A stretch of DNA of 13,516 nt from Gudongella sp034004165 (GCA_034004165.1 JAVEXI010000045.1:1-13516), one strand, 5' to 3'; counted from the stretch's first letter, positions 1 to 6,840 are shown. The notes: a model not told the origin generated them from the sequence alone. Numbers and translations are program-made.

Positions 1-69
1 CTGGTGATCATGTCTGCTCCACTGGTAGCATTTTAATACATTCTTTATGAAGTTAGACTTGGATTTAAG

Positions 70-1386
70 ATGGGATTTTCTTGGAATTATGCAGTTTTCT
101 ACGCTTCCATAATAGGCATAAGCAGTGGAATCAACTACAGAGAAGGAAGCATAGAAGAGGAAGTCTCCTCATTTAAAATTATGAAGGAAAAAATTGAAAA
201 TGGAAGATGGGATATAGTAGAAAGCAGTAAGAACAGCATTACCGTAATCCCACAGTTTGATTTTCCCTACAATAAGATTATCAAGGATAAAATACAGGCA
301 GAGTACATAGATGGAAAAGCTGTTTTAAGTGGCCCAATGTATTACCTGCAAAAGCTAAGAAATGACATTTTAGGAAAGAAAAATTTTTGGATCAGTAAAA
401 AAATGGAAATATTTAGTCTCGTCTTTATTCTTTTGCTGATATCAGTGCCTGTTCTCGGAGAGTATGGGCTGTTCTGGAAGATAAAAAGTATAAGGCACGA
501 AGCCTTCGCCAAGAAAATTGAGATTGTTGATGTCAAAGATGATGGTAAACCAGGGAATTCCATAGAAAATATTAATAATTACGGGTTTGCAGCTGAGGAT
601 GAACAAAATGTTTACTACGTCAACAGGCATTTGAACCTAATAAAGATGGATAAGGAATTAAAGAATAAAGAGTATCTGATTGAAAAGCCTTCGGGTACAG
701 GCATCAGTAGGCTAAACGTTAAAGATGGCTGGATATTTTATTTGAGTGGTACATCACTATATCGAATGAGAACTGACGGAACTCAGAATGAGCTTATTTA
801 TAAATCTGGATACCTTTTGGATGTGAACATGTATGGTAAATGGCTGTATTTCATCAATATGTCTGATAAGTTTAATGTTTACAAGATAGATGTAAATGGC
901 AGAGGGCTGGAAAGAGTAGTTAAGGAAGAAGTTTCAGACATAGCCATATACGATGACAGGCTGTATTTTTCTTACTACTCCGATGAAGGGTTTTATATGG
1001 AAAGTATGCTTTTAGACGGAACAGATAGAAGAGTGGAATTTGAGGGACAGATATATAACCTCATAATTCACGATGATTACTTCTATTTCCAGGGTGATGA
1101 AAACCAGATTTATAGAGCGAGAAAAGGTGGAAATGCTGAGACTCTGTTAAATCAAAGGCCTGGGCTCTACATTATTATTGAGGACACAATTTATTATACC
1201 TTGGAATCAGACGAAGAAAGATTGCGTTATTCAAAATTATACAGGATGAACCTTGACGGCTCAGGGAAAGAACTGATTGAAGAATTTGGATCCATAGATG
1301 GACTCAGTCATATTGGTAACTGGCTATATTTTGAAGACAGAGATATCAGAAGCGACGAAGAAAACAATAGATTTTTGGATATATAA
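70..1386 (+). CDS. Membrane-anchored DUF5050-like beta-propeller protein, 5' end uncertain
   Basis: The 438-residue product has a hydrophobic N-terminal stretch (about residues 4-22), a soluble segment of about 85 residues, a clear transmembrane helix at about 114-135, and a long C-terminal region built from repeats of the form 'LYF...-YRM-DG-...-L'. Examples are YRMRTDGTQ near 231, YKIDVNGRG near 271, MLLDGTDRR near 313 and YRMNLDGSG near 391. This pattern is typical of DUF5050-type beta-propeller repeats, usually extracytoplasmic; function is unknown. The ATG at 70 has no convincing ribosome binding site. Upstream, the same frame reads as plausible membrane-protein sequence (LVIMSAPLVAF, then stop TAA at 34-36, then YILYEVRLGFK). 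The gene may therefore be the 3' part of a longer one broken by a stop codon, or may start elsewhere. It converges with the minus-strand genes that follow. Family call fairly sure; start and integrity are not. Confidence 0.6.
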   Translation: MGFSWNYAVFYASIIGISSGINYREGSIEEEVSSFKIMKEKIENGRWDIVESSKNSITVIPQFDFPYNKIIKDKIQAEYIDGKAVLSGPMYYLQKLRNDILGKKNFWISKKMEIFSLVFILLLISVPVLGEYGLFWKIKSIRHEAFAKKIEIVDVKDDGKPGNSIENINNYGFAAEDEQNVYYVNRHLNLIKMDKELKNKEYLIEKPSGTGISRLNVKDGWIFYLSGTSLYRMRTDGTQNELIYKSGYLLDVNMYGKWLYFINMSDKFNVYKIDVNGRGLERVVKEEVSDIAIYDDRLYFSYYSDEGFYMESMLLDGTDRRVEFEGQIYNLIIHDDYFYFQGDENQIYRARKGGNAETLLNQRPGLYIIIEDTIYYTLESDEERLRYSKLYRMNLDGSGKELIEEFGSIDGLSHIGNWLYFEDRDIRSDEENNRFLDI

Positions 1387-1397
1387 AACGCATTATT

Positions 1398-1421
1398 GTA
1401 GGGGCCAGCTGTGCTGGCCCG
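1398..1421. repeat. REP-like palindromic repeat, copy 1
   Basis: The unit reads TGTAGGGG...CCCG with arms GGGCCAGC (1402-1409) and GCTGGCCC (1413-1420) around a 3-nt loop. Related copies lie at 1441-1465 and 2537-2562. It sits just past the end of the beta-propeller gene. No U-run follows, so it is not an obvious terminator by itself. Short intergenic palindromes beginning TGTAGGGGC are common in some clostridial genomes; that comparison is from memory. Confidence 0.75.
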
Positions 1422-1440
1422 TAATTGATATCTTCTTCAA

Positions 1441-1465
1441 ATGTAGGGGCTAGCTTCGCTGGCCC
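1441..1465. repeat. REP-like palindromic repeat, copy 2
   Basis: Arms GGGCTAGC (1447-1454) and GCTGGCCC (1458-1465) pair with one U-G wobble around a TTC loop. It is in the same orientation as copy 3 (2537-2562), from which it differs at one base over the shared 25 nt. It lies immediately 3' of the small minus-strand gene that ends at 1482. Confidence 0.75.
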
Positions 1466-1481
1466 TATTCACTTTCTGTTA

Positions 1482-1862
1482 TTAAACCCTTGTAATGGCA
1501 TATAACTCAAAATAAGCATTTCTTCTTCTAAATGGTGAAGGACTTTCTATTTGGAGTTTTAGTTTATCAAAATCACTAATTCTCTTCGAATGATAATATG
1601 GTTTATCAAATTGCAACCTATCATCTCTTATCCAATTAGGAATCTCAAGATCATGTATTTGAAAATAATAATCAATTAAACTAGAAATTTTAATTAAATA
1701 TTCTATTTCATCATCATTACATAAATCTAAGTTGACATCTTCACTGTTTAAGCTATCTATAAAGCTTGGATCATTGTACTTTAATAATTCTATCATTTCA
1801 TTTATACTTGTATCTTCATCAGGGTAATTAAATAAGTCTTCTATAAATTTATTGCCAATCAT
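1482..1862 (-). CDS. Small partner protein of the DUF6036-like nucleotidyltransferase (antitoxin-like)
   Basis: The 126-residue acidic, mostly helical protein has no signal peptide or membrane segment. Its C-terminal half carries the pattern IPNWIRDDRL (about 74-83), then KPYY (87-90) and ESPSPFRRRNAYF (106-118). I associate this with proteins encoded next to DUF6036-type nucleotidyltransferases, where it often forms the tail of a helix-turn-helix regulator; here there is no HTH segment. The start overlaps the upstream gene's end by 14 nt, which suggests translational coupling. A GGGAG motif lies 12 nt before the ATG. The pair is visibly richer in A+T than the genes around it, suggesting acquisition. 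Gene call is secure; the antitoxin role is inference from pairing and could be wrong. Confidence 0.7.
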   Translation of the reverse strand: MIGNKFIEDLFNYPDEDTSINEMIELLKYNDPSFIDSLNSEDVNLDLCNDDEIEYLIKISSLIDYYFQIHDLEIPNWIRDDRLQFDKPYYHSKRISDFDKLKLQIESPSPFRRRNAYFELYAITRV

Positions 1863-2412
1863 AACCTAAATCATCTCCCAAATACTTAATAAATCTTATC
1901 TGTCTTTCTCCAAGCAACGACAGTGGCAAGTATTTCCCGACAACCTCTAATAACTCTTCTTTTGTGCTAATACTCAAATCTTTACATAGAATAAATGCAT
2001 CCACAAAATCTTTAGCAGGTTCCGGTCTTGCAGCTAATATTTTCATAGCTAATAGCTGTTCAGCTTTTGGTTTTAAAATCTTTAAATTTGAATACAATTT
2101 ATAGGTTTCTGTATCTTCTTTAATTATGGACTTTAAAGGTTCTTTAATTTCTTCATTTATCCAGTTTTCTGGAAGATTAAAGGTGAATTTAGTCATTTCA
2201 AGTATGTTTTTTAGCATCATCTGGTTAACGTCACTAAATACACAGTATATATCTCTGGTGGCTGGCCTGTTATCATAGATCATTGTCATGACCGTTCCGC
2301 CATAAATCGTTATTTCAAGTTGCAACTGGTTTCCTTTTAACCTTTCGTTTAGATAAGCGAATATCTGAAGTAATTTTTCTCTATCCATTAGCAAATTGTC
2401 TGATTTATCCAT
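1849..2412 (-). CDS. DUF6036-like nucleotidyltransferase-fold protein with altered active site
   Basis: The 187-residue protein has the layout of a minimal nucleotidyltransferase: GG at 38-39 in ITIYGGTVMTM, then RPATRDIYCVF (49-59), and a C-terminal helical part with KPKAEQLLAMKILAARPEPAKDFVDAFIL-type sequence (114-142), as in DUF6036/AbiEii-like proteins. Family members normally read TRDID at the metal-binding site; here it is TRDIY, so the second aspartate (position 56) is tyrosine, one base away from Asp (TAC versus GAC). This may weaken or abolish transfer activity. The start is supported by AAGGGGTG 6 nt upstream. It is co-transcribed with, and overlaps, the small gene downstream. Fold assignment is moderately sure; the toxin role is inferred. 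Confidence 0.7.
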   Translation of the reverse strand: MDKSDNLLMDREKLLQIFAYLNERLKGNQLQLEITIYGGTVMTMIYDNRPATRDIYCVFSDVNQMMLKNILEMTKFTFNLPENWINEEIKEPLKSIIKEDTETYKLYSNLKILKPKAEQLLAMKILAARPEPAKDFVDAFILCKDLSISTKEELLEVVGKYLPLSLLGERQIRFIKYLGDDLGYDWQ

Positions 2413-2449
2413 AATAGCACCCCTTAAACGATGTTAAGAATATATTTTA

Positions 2450-2455
2450 ATTATA
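2450..2455 (-). promoter_or_regulatory. Extended -10 element for the nucleotidyltransferase pair
   Basis: On the minus strand the sequence reads TGATATAAT, an extended -10 (TGn-TATAAT) about 40 nt before the ATG at 2412. No good -35 stands at 17 nt; a TTGATA lies at 14 nt spacing. Supported by motif only. Confidence 0.4.
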
Positions 2456-2509
2456 TCATACAAAGCGCTATCAATACGTGTCTTTTATTTCAGTACTTTT
2501 ACGACGTAA

Positions 2510-2533
2510 AAAAGAGACCTGTTGGTCTCTTTT
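2510..2533 (-). terminator. Terminator of the restriction-modification operon (possibly bidirectional)
   Basis: The arms AAAGAGACC (2511-2519) and GGTCTCTTT (2524-2532) form a 9-10 bp stem with a TGTT loop, followed by a run of U on the minus strand (and a shorter one on the plus strand). It lies 38 nt past the hsdR stop. The same AAGAGACC/GGTCTCTT stem occurs at 8592 and 9108. Confidence 0.8.
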
Positions 2534-2536
2534 CTA

Positions 2537-2562
2537 ATGTAGGGGCTAGCTTCGCTAGCCCG
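2537..2562. repeat. REP-like palindromic repeat, copy 3
   Basis: Perfect 8-bp arms GGGCTAGC (2543-2550) and GCTAGCCC (2554-2561) with a TTC loop sit between hsdR and its terminator. It is a near-identical direct copy of 1441-1465; together they bracket the nucleotidyltransferase pair. Confidence 0.75.
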
Positions 2563-2570
2563 TTTCTGTT

Positions 2571-5500
2571 CTACACCAATCCTAAATACTTATCAAAAAA
2601 TATCATTAATCTCTCTATGACACTTTGCTTTTTCTCAGCTCTATTTCCTCCACCGAAACGTGAAACAGGAGGAAGTATTTTATCGATATCTGTACCTGTC
2701 GTCTTTAAAATTCCATCTCTAAATGAATTGTTCATGAAGCGTTCTGTTTCTTCCGGTTTCAGACTCTCCTCAACAATGAGCTTAGACAGCTCAGTTTCTT
2801 TTTGCCCAATGACGAATTCACGCCAATCCTCATCAACCTTTGTTGAGGTGTTGACTGTTGCTATGAAGCTTTCGATAAGCTCTTTTTTACTTCTAAGCTG
2901 TATACTGGAGTCGATAGCCTTGTTGATTGAAACGAGAATACTCTTATCCTCACAATTGGATTCGTGGTACTTGGCAACCAGCATGAGAATATAGTCGATA
3001 TTGATTTCAAGCTGCCTTATAAGCTCAATTTCAAAGATAATATCGTCATTTATCCTCTCTTTGTCTTTCTTTATTACGACAATCTCCTGATATAGGTCGA
3101 TATATATGCTCTGATAGTCCTGATAATCCCTTACTGTAAGAATTTCATTTCCTTCGAAGTCGTCAAAGGCTGTCAAAATATTTTTTAATCGGAGAATAGC
3201 TCCAAATAGGCTGATAAAATCCTTTTGATTTTGCTCGCCGATTATGGGCTGACCCAGCGGGAAACGCTCAGTAAGCTTAGCTATTAACTCGATATAGCCC
3301 GGGTAATGTTTTCCCTTCTCGTCAAAACCATTGTAATATGCCTCATAGCTTTTTAACAGAACAATGCTTCCTGCGTCCTTATCCCCAAATAGGGCAATTG
3401 CATCGTCAGTTTCTTGCTGCAGATTTCTGAAGCAGACTATATTGCCATAGGTTTTAACGGAATTCAAAATCCTGTTTGTGCGCGAGTAAGCCTGAAGCAA
3501 TCCATGAAGCCTTAGATTTTTGTCTACCCAAAGAGTATTTAATGTAGTAGCATCAAAGCCCGTCAAGAACATATTAACAACTACAAGTAAATCTATCTCG
3601 CGCTTTTTCATGCGCATGGAAAGATCCTTATAGTAGTTCTGAAATTTATCAGATGAAGTGTCAAAATTGACATTGAAGCTTGCGTTGTAATCTGCAATAG
3701 CAGCCTCAAGAAAATCTCTGGATGGCTGGTCCAAACTGCCTGTATCAAAGTCCTCATCTGGGAATACGTCATCGGGGTAGTCCTCGTTTGCGCTATAGCT
3801 GAAGATAGTAGCTATATTGAGTTTGCGACCGCTTTCTGCAAGTTGTTTTTTTAGCTCTGTGTAATACATCTTTGCTACAGGAATAGAACTGACCGCAAGA
3901 ATGGAGTTGAATCCTGCGACTCTCTGTCCTTGGAGAGAATAGAAGCTGTTTCTCATTGTCTTTTGGTCAAAGTGCTCCAGAACATAGCTTGCAATTTCGC
4001 GTATTCTATTTGGGTCTGCCATGGCTCTTTCTGTATCAATGGCAGATACGTTTTTATCCTTAACTCCGTCTTTCATTTTAACTGTGTTGATATAGTCAAT
4101 TCGGAAGGGAAGTACATTCCCATCGTTGATTGCATCCACAATAGTATAGGTGTGAAGCTTTTCTTCAAAAGCTTGCTCTGTCGTCTTGAACAGGGGATTA
4201 CCTCCGCTGCTGGCATTGGCAGCAAATATGGGAGTTCCAGTGAATCCAAACAGGTGATAGTGCTTAAAGGATTTAACAATCTTTTTGTGCATTTCACCAA
4301 ATTGTGACCGGTGACATTCATCAAAGATTATGACAACGTGCTTTTTAAATACCTCGTGACCCTTGTTCTTTGAAACGAAGACATCGAGCTTTTGTATCGT
4401 AGTTATGATTATATTTGAGGAGCTATCCTCCAATTGTTTTTGAAGTATCCTCGTGGAATTGTTGCCGTTGGCGGCTCCTTTTTCAAAGCGATCGTACTCC
4501 TTCATTGTCTGATAGTCCAAATCCTTACGGTCGACTACAAACAGCACCTTGTCGATATACGGAAGTGCGGAAGCTATTTGGGCAGTCTTAAAAGAAGTTA
4601 GTGTTTTTCCACTACCCGTTGTGTGCCATATGTATCCGCCTGCATCCAAAGTGCCGGTTTTCTTGTAATTATGTGATATCTCAATACGAGAAAGAATTCT
4701 CTCAGTAGCTGCTATCTGATAGGGGCGCATTACAAGAAGCAAATCCTCTGAGGTAAAAACACAATATTTTGTCAGTACATTCAGGATTGTATGCTTGGCA
4801 AGAAAAGTCCTTGTGAAGTCGACCAAATCCGTGATAGCTTTATTGTTACCATCCGCCCAGAAAGATGTAAACTCGAAGCTATTGCTGGTCTTTTTGCTCC
4901 TTCTTCGTTCGCCCTCTGCATTTTCCTTTATATGGCTTGAGCGAGTTGTATTAGAATAGTATTTGGTATTGGTTCCATTGGAGATAATAAAGATTTGTAC
5001 GTATTCAAATAATCCGCTTGCTGCCCAGAAGCTGTCGCGATTATATCGTTTAATCTGATTAAATGCCTCCCTAATGGCAACACCTCTGCGCTTTAACTCT
5101 GCATGAACCAGAGGAAGACCGTTGATTAGGATTGTGACATCGTATCGATTTTCATATGTACCTGCTGATTGCTCATACTGATTGATGACCTGCAGTCTAT
5201 TGTTGTGAATGTTCCTCTTGTCGATTAAGTAAATGTTCTTGGTAGTTCCATCGTCCCTTTTAAGAATTTGAACGTGGTCAGTTTGAATTCTTCTCGTCTT
5301 CTCAACGATTCCCTCGTTGCTGCTGGAAATGCTCTCAACAAAGAAGCGATTCCACTCATCGTCTGAAAATGAGAAACCGTTGAGCTTTTCAAGCTGAGCT
5401 CTCAGGTTGGAAACGAGAGCTGCTTCGTCTTGTATTTTGAGATACTCGTAGCCCTGAGTCTGCAGAAGTCGAATAAATTCTTTCTCTAAATCTGCTTCGC

Positions 5501-5591
5501 TTTGATAAGTAGCCACATGGTCGTATTCTGCTACGTATTCAGCTACGACAGTGGATTCGTTTGATGAAGCGACAATGTTATATATGCTCAT
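2571..5591 (-). CDS. hsdR: Type I restriction enzyme subunit R (translocase/endonuclease)
   Basis: HsdR is the ATP-driven DNA translocase and nuclease of the type I R-M complex (R2M2S). The 1006-residue length is normal for the family. The N-terminal PD-(D/E)XK nuclease shows D151, E165 and K167 (in HAELKRRG), followed by the conserved QIKRY (179-183). The SF2 motor has HTTGSGKT (Walker A, about 323-330), DECHRSQFGE (DEAD-box, about 424-433), FGFTGTP (448-454), and later MFLTGFDA and LLQAYSRTNRI. The C-terminal region matches the EcoR124I-like (type IC) tail that docks onto the methylase core. The ATG overlaps the stop of the second hsdS half (ATGA, 5588-5591), so translation is probably coupled to that frame. 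If ribosomes drop off in the hsdS OFF state, hsdR output could also fall. Identification is very sure. Confidence 0.97.
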   Translation of the reverse strand: MSIYNIVASSNESTVVAEYVAEYDHVATYQSEADLEKEFIRLLQTQGYEYLKIQDEAALVSNLRAQLEKLNGFSFSDDEWNRFFVESISSSNEGIVEKTRRIQTDHVQILKRDDGTTKNIYLIDKRNIHNNRLQVINQYEQSAGTYENRYDVTILINGLPLVHAELKRRGVAIREAFNQIKRYNRDSFWAASGLFEYVQIFIISNGTNTKYYSNTTRSSHIKENAEGERRRSKKTSNSFEFTSFWADGNNKAITDLVDFTRTFLAKHTILNVLTKYCVFTSEDLLLVMRPYQIAATERILSRIEISHNYKKTGTLDAGGYIWHTTGSGKTLTSFKTAQIASALPYIDKVLFVVDRKDLDYQTMKEYDRFEKGAANGNNSTRILQKQLEDSSSNIIITTIQKLDVFVSKNKGHEVFKKHVVIIFDECHRSQFGEMHKKIVKSFKHYHLFGFTGTPIFAANASSGGNPLFKTTEQAFEEKLHTYTIVDAINDGNVLPFRIDYINTVKMKDGVKDKNVSAIDTERAMADPNRIREIASYVLEHFDQKTMRNSFYSLQGQRVAGFNSILAVSSIPVAKMYYTELKKQLAESGRKLNIATIFSYSANEDYPDDVFPDEDFDTGSLDQPSRDFLEAAIADYNASFNVNFDTSSDKFQNYYKDLSMRMKKREIDLLVVVNMFLTGFDATTLNTLWVDKNLRLHGLLQAYSRTNRILNSVKTYGNIVCFRNLQQETDDAIALFGDKDAGSIVLLKSYEAYYNGFDEKGKHYPGYIELIAKLTERFPLGQPIIGEQNQKDFISLFGAILRLKNILTAFDDFEGNEILTVRDYQDYQSIYIDLYQEIVVIKKDKERINDDIIFEIELIRQLEINIDYILMLVAKYHESNCEDKSILVSINKAIDSSIQLRSKKELIESFIATVNTSTKVDEDWREFVIGQKETELSKLIVEESLKPEETERFMNNSFRDGILKTTGTDIDKILPPVSRFGGGNRAEKKQSVIERLMIFFDKYLGLV

Positions 5592-6115
5592 TTGCTCGCC
5601 TCCTTAAAGGTTAACAGCTTATCTCTATAATACTCATACTGTTTGCGCCTTGCCTCGATTTCAGCAGGCAAGCCTATGGATATATCGTTTACTAAAGCGT
5701 CAAACTTATCTAAAATAGATACAATGCGTTCCTGTTCAGATAATGGTGGAACGGGGATTAGAACTTTATTTAGTTTAGCTACCGATAAACCTGGTTGTGC
5801 TCCTGCTGTTTTATACTGATTTAAGTTAGCTTTTTCTAAAATATAAAATAAAAAACGTTCATTTAATGTACCATGGTGTGAAACCACTATTGCGTGTTCA
5901 GTAGCATAGAAACTCCCTGATACATAAATGACATTTCCACATAAAGCACCTTGTCTTCCTATAAGTGTAAAACTACCATTTTGATTATACGAGGAAACAA
6001 ATCCACGTATTCCATTACCACCATAACAAGGGTATAGATTCTTACCAGATTGCTTCAAAGATATTGCAGACGATGAAATTGCTTTCCCTGCTTTCAAATT
6101 ACATACAGAACCCAA
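5588..6115 (-). CDS. hsdS: Type I specificity subunit, second half (TRD2), out of frame with first half in this state
   Basis: This open frame encodes the second target-recognition domain and C-terminal conserved helix of HsdS. It shows GSVCNLKAGK (typical TRD opening), GGNGIRGFVSSY, RQGALCGNVIY, PGLSVAKLNKVLIPVPPL, EQERIVSILDKFDALV and RRKQYEYYRDKLLTF. The only start-like codon is TTG at 6115 with a poor ribosome site, and the frame stays open upstream through the GACT tract. It is therefore best read as the 3' half of one hsdS gene rather than an independent gene. In the frame of this half the sequence just after the tract reads SRINELRLAVKWFLLGSVC, as expected for a normal HsdS linker. The frame differs by +1 from the first half, so 15 or 12 tract copies would join them. 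It ends in an ATGA overlap with hsdR. Confidence 0.85.
   Translation of the reverse strand: MGSVCNLKAGKAISSSAISLKQSGKNLYPCYGGNGIRGFVSSYNQNGSFTLIGRQGALCGNVIYVSGSFYATEHAIVVSHHGTLNERFLFYILEKANLNQYKTAGAQPGLSVAKLNKVLIPVPPLSEQERIVSILDKFDALVNDISIGLPAEIEARRKQYEYYRDKLLTFKEASK
5621..5641. repeat. 21-bp direct repeat within hsdS, distal copy
   Basis: This stretch, coding for the QYEYYRD helix at the end of the second half, is identical over 21 bases to 6244-6264 in the first half. The two copies are 623 bp apart and in the same codon phase relative to their own frames, so they are a possible recombination pair. Confidence 0.8.
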
Positions 6116-6147
6116 TAAAAACCACTTGACAGCGAGCCGAAGTTCAT

Positions 6148-6765
6148 TTATTCTCGACTGACTGACTGACTGACTGACTGACTGACTGACTGACTGACTG
6201 ACTGACTGACTGTTGCGTCAACATTATCAAAAGTTAATAACAAATCTCTATAATACTCATACTGCTCCCTCCGCGCTGTTAGCTCCGCTGTTAGCTCCGC
6301 TGTTAGCTCAGTAAAATTGTCTAGGATACGGACTATTTCCTCCTGAACAGGTAGAGGGGGTATGGGGATTTTAATAACATTAAGTACTGATTGTGTTAGA
6401 CTTGGAACACCGCCAGCTGTATTTAATCTTTCTAGATGCAAAGATTGCAAGTAATAAAAAACAAATTTTGGCTCTACCTTCTCAGTGTTAATATCAGTAT
6501 AGAATATTGTATCTACAGTCCAAAATGGGGAATTCACATAATATAATTTATCTAAAGAACCTTTACGTGGAATTAGTACAGATGGTTTTTCATATACCGC
6601 CTTATTTATATAAGCGATTATTCCACCTGTACCATAGACGGGAATATCACCTTCCCCGAATGTTTTGTAGTCTTTTCCATTTTTTATTGTAAGTACTTGA
6701 GAAAGTTCTTTATACTCTACTCCATCAGGACAATACTCAGCTATTAACTCATCTAATTTGCTCAT
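6148..6765 (-). CDS. hsdS: Type I specificity subunit, first half (TRD1), truncated by phase-variable tract
   Basis: HsdS chooses the DNA target for the type I methylase and restriction complex. This 205-residue product holds the N-terminal conserved lead (CPDGVEYKEL, 12-21), the first target-recognition domain (about 22-135, with VYGTGGIIAYI and FWTVDTIFY), PIPPLPVQEEIVRILDNF (134-151), three ELTA units (153-164), the conserved REQYEYYRDLLLTF (166-179), and then four SVSQ-type repeats and VSRE before TAA at 6148-6150. The repeats come from a (GACT)14 tract, and the stop is met immediately after it. A full HsdS is about 390-400 aa, so this is half a subunit. The ATG has AAGGTGGTG upstream. 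The TRD segment looks more AT-rich than hsdM, as is common for exchanged TRDs. Confidence 0.9.
   Translation of the reverse strand: MSKLDELIAEYCPDGVEYKELSQVLTIKNGKDYKTFGEGDIPVYGTGGIIAYINKAVYEKPSVLIPRKGSLDKLYYVNSPFWTVDTIFYTDINTEKVEPKFVFYYLQSLHLERLNTAGGVPSLTQSVLNVIKIPIPPLPVQEEIVRILDNFTELTAELTAELTARREQYEYYRDLLLTFDNVDATVSQSVSQSVSQSVSQSVSRE
6156..6212. repeat. (GACT)14 tetranucleotide tract inside hsdS
   Basis: Fourteen perfect GACT units (6156-6211) plus one extra G. On the coding (minus) strand the unit is AGTC, which contains no stop in any frame and encodes SVSQ repeats. It lies at the junction between the central conserved helix and TRD2. Each unit changes the frame by +1. By hand translation, 14 copies give VSRE-stop, 13 give VENK-stop, and 15 or 12 run through into TRD2 (1182 or 1170 nt, whole codons). 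This is a classic slipped-strand contingency tract. Confidence 0.95.
6244..6264. repeat. 21-bp direct repeat within hsdS, proximal copy
   Basis: Partner of 5621-5641; encodes QYEYYRD in the central conserved region next to the ELTA repeats. Recombination with the distal copy would delete 623 bp and leave a clean single-TRD subunit in frame. Confidence 0.8.
6275..6310. repeat. Three 12-bp tandem repeats coding ELTA (TAEL-type spacer)
   Basis: Units at 6275-6286, 6287-6298 and 6299-6310 read GCTGTTAGCTCC; the last ends in A instead of C. On the coding strand they give ELTA three times in TELTAELTAELTARR. In EcoR124I-family (type IC) HsdS proteins, TAEL repeats of this kind sit in the central spacer, and changing from two to three copies lengthens the gap in the bipartite target by one base. 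Each unit is a whole number of codons, so changes stay in frame. Confidence 0.9.
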
Positions 6766-6840
6766 GTCAGCACCACCTTTCTCATGCGCCTTACATCACT
6801 ATTAAAGCACTCATTGATTTTCAGCAATTAAATATTCTAT

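Noticed and set aside
2431..2994. Plus-strand frame of 187 codons at 2431-2994
   Set aside because: It is antisense to the conserved 3' end of hsdR and runs through the terminator and palindromic repeat; a shadow frame.
6156..6310. CRISPR-like array
   Set aside because: The units are 4 bp and 12 bp in direct tandem with no spacers, inside a coding gene.
6762..6827. A 21-codon frame (TTG start) ending in ATGA overlap with hsdS, containing MRKVVLT
   Set aside because: It is too short, the TTG has no clear ribosome site, and the overlap alone is weak evidence. It might be a coupling leader or the tail of a deleted gene, but I cannot support it.
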